Of a stretch of 64,000 nt of DNA, positions 18,886-27,551 are shown in pieces. Under the pieces are notes generated by a model, which was given only the letters and a program-made list of their open reading frames with translations, had not been told where the DNA came from and made no database searches. How positions within the stretch are numbered: the stretch's first letter is position 1; each line of letters starts with the position of its first letter. The stretch is from Rosettibacter primus (GTDB lineage Bacteria > Bacteroidota > Ignavibacteria > Ignavibacteriales > Melioribacteraceae). The stretch spans positions 186,001-250,000 of the forward strand of contig NZ_JAYKGK010000002.1 in the NCBI RefSeq assembly GCF_036860675.1, given 5' to 3'. Made by a program: the position numbers and the translations under genes.

Positions 18886-18978
18886 TACAACAATAATTTG
18901 TTCGAAGTGAAGTTAATAAATAATTTATTCTAAAGGAATAGATTGGTAATCTGGAAAAAATTTGGAGAATTATTTTTG

Positions 18979-19062
18979 TGCCCGGAACAGGACTCGAACC
19001 TGCACTGGCGTAAGCCAACTAGCTCCTGAAGCTAGCGTGTCTACCAATTCCACCATCCGGGC
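18979..19062 (-). tRNA. tRNA-Leu (anticodon CAG)
   Basis: On the minus strand an 84-nt cloverleaf can be drawn: acceptor GCCCGGA pairing with TCCGGGC, a D arm with GGTAGAC, anticodon stem CTAGC/GCTAG enclosing loop TTCAGGA (anticodon CAG), a long class II variable arm (TGGC-TTAC-GCCA), the T loop TTCGAGT, and discriminator A. No CCA is encoded. Leu identity agrees with the long variable arm and A73. Reads CUG codons. It lies between mrcA and the lipoprotein gene, same strand. Confidence 0.97.
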
Positions 19063-19078
19063 AAAAAATCTCAATTCA

Positions 19079-19107
19079 AAAATAACCACAATTGATTTTT
19101 AAAACAA
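19079..19107 (-). promoter_or_regulatory. Candidate sigma-70-type promoter for tRNA-Leu
   Basis: On the minus strand TTGTTT, 17 bases, TATTTT, placing initiation about 10 bases before the tRNA. Such matches are frequent in AT-rich DNA, so this is only a plausible candidate. Confidence 0.35.
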
Positions 19108-19110
19108 AAC

Positions 19111-21402
19111 TCATCTAATTTCTTTTGCTTCGTGTGTTGAATCTTTCAATGAATATCTGTTAGGAACAATCACTTTATTGTCAACAAATGCATCGAAACT
19201 TTCGGGAAGACTTTTGATATTTGCAATATCTACATAAACACCGCCTCTGCAGTCAGCAGAGTAAAGTTTTGGATTTCCATATTCAAAAATAGATTCACGG
19301 CAAAATTTAACTGGCACAACATTCCCGCTTGCAGGAGGCTGAAAATCTTCCATAGGAAGATTTAATTGTTCATATACATCATGCATAAATATTGCCCAGA
19401 TTGGCAAAGCAGCTCTTGCTCCCTGACCATATTCACCTGTGAATGAAATTCTCTGGTCATCAAATCCAACCCATACACCTCCGACAAGTTGAGGAGTAAA
19501 TCCAACAAACCAAGCATCTGCAAAATCCTGTGTAGTTCCTGTTTTTCCAGCTGCCGGTCTTTGAAAATTATAACGATACCTTGCTGCAACTCCTGTCCCT
19601 TGATCGATTGCTGTTCTCATCATATCAGTTACTATATAAGCAGTTTCTTCTGATATTGCTTCGCGTGACTCAGACACAAATTTATCTATCAACATTCCAT
19701 CTTTATCCTCAATTTTCAAAATTGAAATTGGTTCATTATAAATTCCATGATTGGCAAGTGTAGCATAAGCAGTTGTTAATTCAAGTGGAGAAACAAGTGA
19801 GGTGCCAAGTGCAATTGATGGATAAAGTTCAAGTTGACTTTTGATTCCAAGTCTTTCTGCAATTCTTCCAATATCTGGTAATGGTGCATAATCTTCAATT
19901 ATTAATCTTGCTGCAACAATATTAATTGAATAAGCAAGACCCTGTCTTAAAGTTGTAAAACCGCCAGTAGATAAGTCAAAATTTTGTGGACTCCAACCAT
20001 TATAATTAAAAGGTTGATTTAGTATAGGATAAGCTGGATATAAACCTCTATCTATAGCAACTGTGTAAACAATTGGTTTGAATGCAGAGCCGGGTTGCCT
20101 TTTTATTTGTGTCACATGATTCAGACCATATAAAAATCTCTGGTTTCTTCCGCCAACCATTGCTCTAATTTCACCTGTCTTAACATCCATTACAACAAAA
20201 CCAACTTCAATTCTCTTTGCAGCATTTTTGACAGAATCAATAAACGCTGGATTATTTTTCAATCTGTAATAAATATTTTTTCTTTCCTCTTCGCTCGTAG
20301 CTGTTCTATATTCAATTTTATTTTTTATTGCTCTGTCAATCAAATCATCTATTACTCCTTTATATTTATTCCATGACCAAGATTTATCAAATTGCTTTTG
20401 AAATTCATTTAAATGAACTTCAACTGCATGAATTGCTATTCTTTGCATACGGCTATCAAGAGTAGTGTAAATATTTAATCCATCTCGATATAAATCGTAG
20501 CCATATTTAGATGCAATTTTTTCCATCTGCTGTCTAATATATTCAACAAAATGTGGGGCAATTGTTCCTCTTATTCCCTGTTCAATTTTTTTATATGATA
20601 ATTTAATGGGTTTTACTTTTAATTTTTCATACTCTTCCTCACTAAGATAACCCATGTCAACCATATTCTTTAAAACTACATTTCTTCTTTGAAGTGCTCT
20701 TTCATACTTTTCATATGGGTCATAATAAACCCAGGATTTCAACAAAGCAATTAAAAGAGCTCCTTCTTCAATACTAAGTTGTTTTACATCTTTATCAAAA
20801 TAAACTTTTGAAGCCATTGCAATTCCATAAGCACCGTGGCCAAACCATTGAATGTTGAAATACATTTCAAGAATTTCTCTTTTAGTATATGTTTTTTCAA
20901 TTTGAACTGCAGTTATCCATTCACGAATTTTTCTGATTATGGTATCAAATAAAGACTCATTTTGTAGTTTCAATTCATAAAGATTTTTTGCAAGCTGCTG
21001 TGTAATTGTACTTGCCCCTTCGCGCTTAAATAAAAATATATTTTTAAACATTGCTTTAATAAAACGTCCAATATCTACTCCCCAGTGGTCATAAAATTTT
21101 CTATCCTCTGTAGCAATCAATGCATTAACTACATGAGGGGGTATACTGTCAATGCTTACCTCAACTCTGTTTTCCTTAAAAAATTGTCCTATCAATTCTC
21201 CATCGATACTATAAACATTGCTTGCCAATTGTGGTTTGGGATTTTCAAGTTCATCAAGTGATGGCAAACCTTCAAAGATGTATTGAACTAAAAGTATGAA
21301 TGCAGCTATAATAATTATTCCAATGAATAGAATAAATAATTTCAAACCTTTGCTCTTTTTCTTTTTCGGGATTTTTTTTGATGGTATTTGGTTTTTAATC
21401 AT
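19111..21402 (-). CDS. mrcA: Bifunctional class A penicillin-binding protein (PBP1A family)
   Basis: Polymerises glycan strands and cross-links them at the outer face of the inner membrane. The 763 residues have a Lys-rich cytoplasmic tail, a membrane helix (about 20-42), a GT51 transglycosylase domain with Glu99 in ATEDRKFYDHWGVD and GASTITQQLAKNL at 129-141, then the transpeptidase with SAFK at 439-442, SIN at 492-494 and KTGT at 620-623. The length is typical of PBP1A. ATG start, one base after the lpxH stop. E. coli-style naming among class A PBPs is approximate. Confidence 0.94.
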   Translation of the reverse strand: MIKNQIPSKKIPKKKKSKGLKLFILFIGIIIIAAFILLVQYIFEGLPSLDELENPKPQLASNVYSIDGELIGQFFKENRVEVSIDSIPPHVVNALIATEDRKFYDHWGVDIGRFIKAMFKNIFLFKREGASTITQQLAKNLYELKLQNESLFDTIIRKIREWITAVQIEKTYTKREILEMYFNIQWFGHGAYGIAMASKVYFDKDVKQLSIEEGALLIALLKSWVYYDPYEKYERALQRRNVVLKNMVDMGYLSEEEYEKLKVKPIKLSYKKIEQGIRGTIAPHFVEYIRQQMEKIASKYGYDLYRDGLNIYTTLDSRMQRIAIHAVEVHLNEFQKQFDKSWSWNKYKGVIDDLIDRAIKNKIEYRTATSEEERKNIYYRLKNNPAFIDSVKNAAKRIEVGFVVMDVKTGEIRAMVGGRNQRFLYGLNHVTQIKRQPGSAFKPIVYTVAIDRGLYPAYPILNQPFNYNGWSPQNFDLSTGGFTTLRQGLAYSINIVAARLIIEDYAPLPDIGRIAERLGIKSQLELYPSIALGTSLVSPLELTTAYATLANHGIYNEPISILKIEDKDGMLIDKFVSESREAISEETAYIVTDMMRTAIDQGTGVAARYRYNFQRPAAGKTGTTQDFADAWFVGFTPQLVGGVWVGFDDQRISFTGEYGQGARAALPIWAIFMHDVYEQLNLPMEDFQPPASGNVVPVKFCRESIFEYGNPKLYSADCRGGVYVDIANIKSLPESFDAFVDNKVIVPNRYSLKDSTHEAKEIR

Positions 21403-21403
21403 C

Positions 21404-22132
21404 TTACACCCAATCTATAATCTCAAATTTATTTGTGAATTTCCCATAACATGGTTTTTGCAACCACGAACCAAGATTTATGTAATATCCATTATTAAAT
21501 TTTTCAAATGTGCGAATGTGAGAATGACCAAAGATTACATAGTCATATCCCTCGTTAATTTTTTCTTTAGCTATATCATAAAGTCCATCTAAACTGTTTT
21601 GAAATTTTTGAGAGGAATAATTTCTGCTCGTTTTACTTGAAAGGCTTGCGATTTTAATTCCTAAATCTGGATGAATCATTGAATAAATTTTTTGAAGAAA
21701 TTTATTTCTCAAAATTTGTTTTAAAATTCTATAACCGATATCACTTTTAATTAATCCATCACCATGTCCAATAAAAAATTTTTTCCCGTTCAATTCAGCT
21801 GAAATTGGTTGATGATAAAGAATTGCTCCAATTTCTTTTTCAAAAAAATCTCTATGTAAAAAATCATGATTACCTATAAAATAATGGATTTTTTTTCCGC
21901 TCTCGGTAAATTTTTTTAATGCTGCATAAGTTCTGTAAAATCCTTTTTGAATTACTCTTTTATATTCAAACCAATAATCAAACAAATCTCCCATAATATA
22001 CAATTCATCGCAGTTGTCTGCTGCAAAGTTAAGAAAAGAAATAAGTTTATTTTCTTTTTGTATTTCAATTTCTTGTGAATCTAACCCCAAGTGTAAATCA
22101 GAAATAAAAAAATATGTTTTGAGAGAATCCAT
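21404..22132 (-). CDS. lpxH: UDP-2,3-diacylglucosamine diphosphatase (LpxH family)
   Basis: Calcineurin-like metallophosphoesterase cleaving UDP-2,3-diacylglucosamine to lipid X in lipid A synthesis. Metal-site motifs in the 242 residues are SDLHLG at 11-16, MGDLFDYW at 47-54, IGNHD at 86-90, the FIGHGDG motif and FGHSHIR near the end. DLFDYWFE and GHGDG are typical of LpxH rather than generic phosphoesterases. ATG start, 5 bases after the M1 peptidase. Presence implies lipid A and hence an outer membrane. Confidence 0.9.
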   Translation of the reverse strand: MDSLKTYFFISDLHLGLDSQEIEIQKENKLISFLNFAADNCDELYIMGDLFDYWFEYKRVIQKGFYRTYAALKKFTESGKKIHYFIGNHDFLHRDFFEKEIGAILYHQPISAELNGKKFFIGHGDGLIKSDIGYRILKQILRNKFLQKIYSMIHPDLGIKIASLSSKTSRNYSSQKFQNSLDGLYDIAKEKINEGYDYVIFGHSHIRTFEKFNNGYYINLGSWLQKPCYGKFTNKFEIIDWV

Positions 22133-22137
22133 AATAA

Positions 22138-23847
22138 TTATTCTGATAAATTAAAATTAGCAAGCAGCCACTTATCTGGGTCTAACTCAAACGACACCGG
22201 TTTATTTTTAGTAACAAATTCAAAACTGCTTTGGCGTGAATCCACATAAAAACTCTTAATTTCTGATTCATTGTTTTCAAAAAAGATTTTTATATCAATA
22301 GGAAATTTATAAATATCATAACCATTTTGTAACTGCTTTATATTAAAAATTACTTTATAGCCATTGTTTACAGGAATTATATTCCAATTGTATTGAGCTT
22401 CTATTTTTCCTGTGCCTTTATAAATCCATTGGTCAAAGAAAAATTTAAGATTTCTTCCAGTAACTTTTTCACAAATCTCTTGAAAATCTTGTGTAGATGC
22501 ATTTTTATATTTGAATTTTTCAAAGTATGTTCTCAATATTCTGAAGAATGAGCTATCGCCTACTTCTCTCCGCAGCATATGAAGTACCCATGCACCCTTA
22601 TTGTATATTAAACTGCTGAAAAGATTATCTTTTGGATTATATAAAGTACCTCTTAAAAACATTCCCGATTTAGCACTCATCGTAGATTTTAGTGCACTTT
22701 TTCCAGCCTGGGATTCCCAGTATAATGCTTCAGAGTAAGTTGCAAAACCTTCGTTAAGCCAGATATCTTTCCATGTTTTTGGACTTACGGCATTTCCCCA
22801 CCAATGATGCGATAATTCATGAATTAACATGTCCTGAAAAAATTTTTTACCTGTTATAAATCTTGAACCAACGCCAGTAATTGTTTGATGTTCCATTGCT
22901 CCACTTTGCCATAGAAATTCTGCTACTGCATATTTTTCTTTTATGAATGGATATGGTCCAAAAATTTTTTCAAATGTTTTAATATAGCGAGGATGATCTG
23001 AAAAATCCTGAACCGCATCATCAAATTTATCCTCTAAAGCATAATAGTAAATGTCAAGTGTATCGTTTGTAATAGAAATATATTTTTCTTTGTAAGATTT
23101 ATACTTTGCCGAATACAAAGCAATTAAATAAGTTGATATTGGATAATATGTTTTCCAATGATATGTTTTCTTTGAATTATTTGAAATTACCTGCATTAAT
23201 TTCCCATTTGAAAGAGAAACATAGGAGGAATCGTTAGTTATATAAATATCTGTTAGAGCTTTATCATCGGGCTTATCAATACATGGGAACCATGTTGATG
23301 CATAAAACGGTTCGCTAATTGTATAAACAAAACTTTGCCCATTCACTTCTTCAAAACAAAAAGAACCAAAGCCAAGTCTTTTAGGTTCACCTTCATAAAT
23401 AATTTTTAATTCTGATGTATCCTTAAGAATTTCTTTTGGCAGAAATTTTACAATTGTTTCTTCTCTTACATAATCAACGATTTCATTATTCAGAAAAGCA
23501 TTTTTTATATTCATATTGTCATAAAAATTAATGTCTATTTCTTTTGCATTCAGATTATTTGTTGTAAATCTAATAACAACTGTTCCTTTTATCATTTTAT
23601 TATCTGGAATTAATTCGATATGAATATCATAATGTAATACATCAAATTTTGTCTGAATTGGAGTATTATATTCTTCAATAAAATTTTCATTTTGTTGAGT
23701 ATTATGAAAATTTGTTAGCAGTTTTACTGGTTTATATATAAAATGAAAAGTTCTTACTGCAAATGGAACAATTACAAAAATTGAAAAGAGAATTGATACA
23801 AATGCAATTATAATTGCAGTTTTAACTGGATTCTTTTTGAAGTTCAT
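22138..23847 (-). CDS. M1-family zinc aminopeptidase, membrane anchored
   Basis: A gluzincin of the M1 family. The 569 residues include an N-terminal membrane helix (about 10-31), the N-terminal beta domain, the substrate-recognition GAMEH at 316-320 (the GAMEH form instead of GAMEN), and the zinc motif HELSH at 343-347 with Glu366 eighteen residues later (NEGFATY). All zinc ligands and the catalytic Glu344 are present. It lacks the long C-terminal HEAT region of PepN, so it is a short-form M1 enzyme. It is probably the first gene of the M1-lpxH-mrcA run. Substrate is unknown; the helix suggests an extracytoplasmic active site. Confidence 0.88.
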   Translation of the reverse strand: MNFKKNPVKTAIIIAFVSILFSIFVIVPFAVRTFHFIYKPVKLLTNFHNTQQNENFIEEYNTPIQTKFDVLHYDIHIELIPDNKMIKGTVVIRFTTNNLNAKEIDINFYDNMNIKNAFLNNEIVDYVREETIVKFLPKEILKDTSELKIIYEGEPKRLGFGSFCFEEVNGQSFVYTISEPFYASTWFPCIDKPDDKALTDIYITNDSSYVSLSNGKLMQVISNNSKKTYHWKTYYPISTYLIALYSAKYKSYKEKYISITNDTLDIYYYALEDKFDDAVQDFSDHPRYIKTFEKIFGPYPFIKEKYAVAEFLWQSGAMEHQTITGVGSRFITGKKFFQDMLIHELSHHWWGNAVSPKTWKDIWLNEGFATYSEALYWESQAGKSALKSTMSAKSGMFLRGTLYNPKDNLFSSLIYNKGAWVLHMLRREVGDSSFFRILRTYFEKFKYKNASTQDFQEICEKVTGRNLKFFFDQWIYKGTGKIEAQYNWNIIPVNNGYKVIFNIKQLQNGYDIYKFPIDIKIFFENNESEIKSFYVDSRQSSFEFVTKNKPVSFELDPDKWLLANFNLSE

Positions 23848-23899
23848 AATATTACAGATAATTTATCCATAAACATCACAAAGTTAATCATTTATTAAA

Positions 23900-23928
23900 T
23901 TGCCAATCAATCGATAATTAAATATATT
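23900..23928 (+). promoter_or_regulatory. Candidate promoter for glgC
   Basis: TTGCCA, 17 bases, TATATT upstream of glgC, with GGAGG at 23942-23946 and ATG at 23952. Spacing and order are sigma-70-like; the match is by eye and the DNA is AT-rich. Confidence 0.42.
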
Positions 23929-23951
23929 TTAAGCAAAAACTGGAGGCTCCA

Positions 23952-25193
23952 ATGAGAAATTATGCCGGTTCCGAAATTTTAAGGAAAACCCTTACAATGA
24001 TTTTAGCCGGTGGTCAGGGTGAAAGACTATACCCACTTACCAAAGAAAGAACAAAGCCTTCAGTTCCTTTTGGAGGGAAATACAGAATTATCGATTTCAC
24101 TCTTTCAAATTGTTTGAATTCTGGATTTAGAAAAATTTTTGTGCTTACTCAATACAAATCTGATTCTTTAAATCGTCACCTTTATGAAGCCTGGAATATT
24201 TTTAATCCTGAACTTGGAGAGTTTATTTATTCAATACCACCACAATTTAAAACTGGAAGAGATTGGTATCTTGGCACAGCAAATGCTATCCATCAGAATT
24301 TCAACTTAATAACAGATTCACAGTATGAATGGCTATTGATTTTATCTGGCGATCATATTTACAAAATGGATTACTTAAAGATGATTCAATATCATATTGA
24401 AAAGAAAGCTGCACTAACTTTATCTGCTATAGAAATACCAAAAGTTCACTCAAATCGTTTTGGAGTGCTTGAAATAGATAGTGATTATAAAGTTACTTCA
24501 TTTCTCGAAAAGCCAAAAAATCCACCAGTAATTCCCGATAAACCAGATTACTCATTTGTCAACATGGGTATTTATGTTTTCGATGTTCCTGTTATTAAAG
24601 AAGTAATGAATAAAATGGAAGCTGAAAAAGTACCTAATATAGATTTCGGAAAAAATGTTATTCCTTACATGATAAAAAATAATTATCATATTCAAGCTTA
24701 TAGATTTGTAGATGAAAATAAAAAAGCAGAACCGTACTGGGTTGATGTTGGAACAATTGAAAGTTACTATGCAGCGAGTATGGATTTAATTAGTGTTAAT
24801 CCTCATTTTAATCTTTATGACCAAAATTGGCCTTTAAGAACAGAACAAAGACAATTCCCTCCAGCTAAAACTGTGTCACACGAAGGAGAAAGAGTAGGAC
24901 GAGCAATTAATTCTTTGATTACTGATGGAACAATTATTTCCGGAGGATTGGTTGAAAGGTCAATACTTGGTTTTAATGTTCGTGTTAACAGCTATACTTA
25001 TATTACTGATTCAATTATAATGGATAATTGTAATATTGGTCGTCACTCAAGAATTCGCAGAGCAATAATTGATAAAAATGTAATCATTCCCGAAGGAACT
25101 GAAATTGGTTTTGATCCTGAGGTAGATAAAAAAAGATTTACAGTTTCAGAAACAGGAATTGTTGTTATACCCAAAAATTATAAGTTCAACTAA
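23952..25193 (+). CDS. glgC: Glucose-1-phosphate adenylyltransferase
   Basis: Makes ADP-glucose, the committed step of glycogen synthesis. The 413 residues begin with the nucleotidyltransferase signature MILAGGQGERLYPLTKERTK (16-35) and PFGGKYRIIDF (39-49). SGDHIYKMDY and GIYVFDV lie in the catalytic domain, and the C-terminal region is a left-handed beta helix (IIMDNCNIGRHSRIRRAII). GGAGG lies five bases before ATG 23952. It stands alone on the plus strand, divergent from the M1 peptidase and convergent with the next gene, so no other glycogen gene is linked here. Confidence 0.95.
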   Translation: MRNYAGSEILRKTLTMILAGGQGERLYPLTKERTKPSVPFGGKYRIIDFTLSNCLNSGFRKIFVLTQYKSDSLNRHLYEAWNIFNPELGEFIYSIPPQFKTGRDWYLGTANAIHQNFNLITDSQYEWLLILSGDHIYKMDYLKMIQYHIEKKAALTLSAIEIPKVHSNRFGVLEIDSDYKVTSFLEKPKNPPVIPDKPDYSFVNMGIYVFDVPVIKEVMNKMEAEKVPNIDFGKNVIPYMIKNNYHIQAYRFVDENKKAEPYWVDVGTIESYYAASMDLISVNPHFNLYDQNWPLRTEQRQFPPAKTVSHEGERVGRAINSLITDGTIISGGLVERSILGFNVRVNSYTYITDSIIMDNCNIGRHSRIRRAIIDKNVIIPEGTEIGFDPEVDKKRFTVSETGIVVIPKNYKFN

Positions 25194-25207
25194 ATATTAA
25201 TTTAAAA

Positions 25208-25657
25208 TCAGATTCTTATGCTAAAATCAGGAAAGCTTTTACCTTTTTCTACTATTAATTTTAAAAAATCTTTTAAATCATTATGTCTTGTTTTATAATC
25301 AAGGTCATAAAATCCTACATAATAAAATTCACCGTTATCATAAGTAATTTCAATTCGGTGCATATTTGCGTCAAGTCGTTTGATTTTATCCCAGCTTAGA
25401 AGTTTTTCTTTACTAAAAATATTTTGTTTCAATACTATGCCATCCTCATTTGTTTTAATATATTTAAGAAATATTGGGGTACCATAAAATATTGAGACAA
25501 AAATTAATACTATTCCTAAAAGTAAAATGAGATAAAAAAGTAAGCTGCCCGCTTCATATACTGTTACACTTTGTAAAATAAAAGATAAACCAAGTAATGC
25601 ATATGCCCATTTGGATAATTTAATGGGTTGACTGGAAAGAATAATCATTTTCTCCAT
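25208..25657 (-). CDS. Small membrane protein with PH-like C-terminal domain
   Basis: A 149-residue protein I cannot name. Two hydrophobic segments (about 14-31 and 36-60) are followed by a soluble region of about 80 residues whose pattern (DGIVLKQNIFSKEKLLSWDKIKRLD) resembles bacterial PH-like domains found after paired helices. ATG occurs at both 25669 and 25657; GAGGG sits five bases before the latter, so I chose it. Convergent with glgC, 14 bases apart. Function unknown. Confidence 0.65.
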   Translation of the reverse strand: MEKMIILSSQPIKLSKWAYALLGLSFILQSVTVYEAGSLLFYLILLLGIVLIFVSIFYGTPIFLKYIKTNEDGIVLKQNIFSKEKLLSWDKIKRLDANMHRIEITYDNGEFYYVGFYDLDYKTRHNDLKDFLKLIVEKGKSFPDFSIRI

Positions 25658-26169
25658 AAAGTCCCTCATTTTTTTACTTACATTAAGAAGAAAATTAATT
25701 AGGCAATTTGTAATAAAATTTTTGAAAAAAACTTTATGTATTCAAAAAATAATTTCCAGAATAAGCCTAAAAAATTATGAACACAGATGACGCAGATTGA
25801 ACAGATAACCACAGAAAAAAATCTGTGAAAATCATGTCTTATCAGTGTCATCAGTGTTCAAAAACAATAATCAAAATAAAGAAAATGAAAAATTGTTAGC
25901 ATTCAGATGATATATACACATTATAATAGAGACTTCTAAAAAATATATTTCAAATTTACTGTCACTCTTATCACTTAAGTTCTTTTAATGTATTCAAGAC
26001 TTTAAAAGGAAACATACAGCCATTATTTTTCATTTTGTTCCTACATTTGATAATTACATTATAGCCTTATGCCCAGAGCAAATTTTCTAATCAGCAATAG
26101 TTTATTGCTCGATTATTAATTACAAATCTTAATCATCACAGATACTTAATAAAATATTTTCTATTCATT
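25658..26169. other. Intergenic stretch of about 510 bases with a palindromic repeat
   Basis: No convincing coding frame on either strand. Its first part is the upstream region of the small membrane protein. An 81-base palindromic repeat lies at 25779-25859. The remaining 300 bases are AT-rich and I see nothing definite in them, though they include the 3' flank of the beta-barrel gene. Confidence 0.7.
25779..25859. repeat. Palindromic intergenic repeat (ACAGATGAC type)
   Basis: An imperfect inverted repeat: the outer arm GAACACAGATGACGCAG matches the complement of the other end at 14 of 17 positions (GAACACTGATGACACTG), and the inner arm CCACAG faces CTGTGA around an A-rich centre. Elements built of CACAGATGACACAGAT-like words are common between genes in many bacterial phyla; the family name and any associated transposase are unknown to me. 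The transcript would form a long hairpin on either strand. Confidence 0.75.
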
Positions 26170-26751
26170 TTAAAACAAAATTGAAAATCCTATTAACAAC
26201 GAATTTATTTTTATTGTATGCTCTTGTGTATAAAAACTTCCTTTTATTTCATCGTGAAAGCGCTGGTAACGAAATTCTGTTCTGATAGCAATACTATTAT
26301 TAATAAAATACTTCAATCCAAAACCAGCATTTAAGCATCCTACATCAAATTCATCAGACATACGAATATAGCTATTCGTCATCGTTAAAAAAGGATATGA
26401 ATTGCCAAGACCATAACCTATCAAAAGGAACGGATAAAATTTGGTTTCGCCAATCTGCTGGTTATAAGCAATATTTGCACTTACTACAAAAGAAGGTTTT
26501 CCTCCCTCAGTTAAAAATGTATAAAATTCTGGCTCGAACTCAAACCCGCCATGAAGAAAATAACCTGCACGGATAAAAGAATTAAAATATAATCTTGCTT
26601 CTGACTCATAAGTATAATCGCCCGACTCGCTTTTTGATGAAACCGAACCTAAACTTCCACTTGCCGAAATTTCAAATCTTTTGCTTTCAATCTGAGCAAA
26701 AGAGATATAAGAGAAAAATATTATGAAAATTATCAAAAAGGATTTTTTCAT
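26170..26751 (-). CDS. Outer-membrane beta-barrel protein
   Basis: A 193-residue protein with a signal peptide (MKKSFLIIFIIFFSYISFAQ) followed by alternating amphipathic strands typical of small outer-membrane barrels (RFEISASGSLGSV, FIRAGYFLHGGFEFEPEF, IRTEFRYQRFHDEI). It ends in INSLLIGFSILF, with a C-terminal Phe as in many barrel proteins. The start was trimmed from an ATG at 26763 to the ATG at 26751, because GAGGA lies five bases before the latter and it begins directly with the signal peptide. The family is the generic OMP_b-brl type; ligand and role are unknown. Confidence 0.8.
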   Translation of the reverse strand: MKKSFLIIFIIFFSYISFAQIESKRFEISASGSLGSVSSKSESGDYTYESEARLYFNSFIRAGYFLHGGFEFEPEFYTFLTEGGKPSFVVSANIAYNQQIGETKFYPFLLIGYGLGNSYPFLTMTNSYIRMSDEFDVGCLNAGFGLKYFINNSIAIRTEFRYQRFHDEIKGSFYTQEHTIKINSLLIGFSILF

Positions 26752-26881
26752 GACCATCCTCATTTTTATTTAACTAAGATTTAAGAGTAAAAATAAATCT
26801 TTACGAAAAATTCCCCCCCTTGATTGTAAAAATAATTTTTCAAGTTCTTATTCATCTTATCATATTTTTTATGCTTAACAG

Positions 26882-27220
26882 TTAGCTTTCCATTGCATTG
26901 AGAATTTCTACAGCTTTATCAACATCTGTTTCTTTAACTAGAATTCTTATTCCTCTGCTCAATTGAAGGTGTGGTTTCATTGACCCACAATCATCTCTTG
27001 ATAGAATTACATCAATATTATTTGATTGCAAATGTGATAATATTAACTGTGCTTCAAATTCATTTGCACATATTTTAATTTCTACAAGATTGATGTCAGT
27101 TTCTACTTCTGTTGTTTCATCCAGATTTGCACCACAAACTAAACATATTTTATCATCAACTTTTACAGGAGAATTACAATTAGAGCAATAATAACCGATA
27201 GATTCATTTTCATTATCCAT
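26882..27220 (-). CDS. Zinc-ribbon plus DUF2007 protein
   Basis: A 112-residue protein with an N-terminal zinc ribbon (YYCSNC near 10-15 and CLVCG near 25-29). A DUF2007 domain follows (EIKICANEFEAQLILSHLQSNNIDVIL, ending RGIRILVKETDVDKAVEIL), the putative prokaryotic signal-transducing fold. The longer frame starts at a TTG (27232); ATG 27220 is preferred. No biochemical role is established for the family. It is monocistronic as far as can be seen. Confidence 0.75.
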   Translation of the reverse strand: MDNENESIGYYCSNCNSPVKVDDKICLVCGANLDETTEVETDINLVEIKICANEFEAQLILSHLQSNNIDVILSRDDCGSMKPHLQLSRGIRILVKETDVDKAVEILNAMES

Positions 27221-27551
27221 TTTACAACTCAAATTAATTTTGAAATAATAACCATGTTACAATCATTTTCAGTTCTTAAACCTATTTAGCTATAAACTAA
27301 TTAACCTTTGCCAAAAAATTTACACTGCAGCAAATTCAATGTTTTTATATATCTAATAAAAACTTTAGGAAGCAGTTTAAATTCATCAAAAAAAGTTAAT
27401 TTTACAGCAATACTAATATGGAAAGTGTTCATTATATTCCCTCAAAAGTTATCGCAATATAATTATTTCAAGAAAAAATCAAAATAATTTAGATAGACTT
27501 TTTTCCACAGATTTCAGATTTTTATTACACAAATTCTCAACAAAATATTTT
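27221..27551. other. Divergent intergenic region, about 330 bases
   Basis: Separates the DUF2007 gene (minus) from uvrC (plus) and should contain both promoters. No open frame, RNA fold or clear operator was recognised. Near 27505-27520 a short CCACAGATTTCAGATTT recalls the repeat at 25779 but is too short to count as a copy. Confidence 0.55.

Noticed and set aside
18827..19018. Minus-strand open frame overlapping tRNA-Leu
   Set aside because: Runs through the tRNA and into the lipoprotein gene in another frame; not coding.
27501..27520. CCACAGATTTCAGATT near the uvrC promoter as a second copy of the palindromic repeat
   Set aside because: Only one short arm, no inverted partner; probably chance or a decayed remnant.
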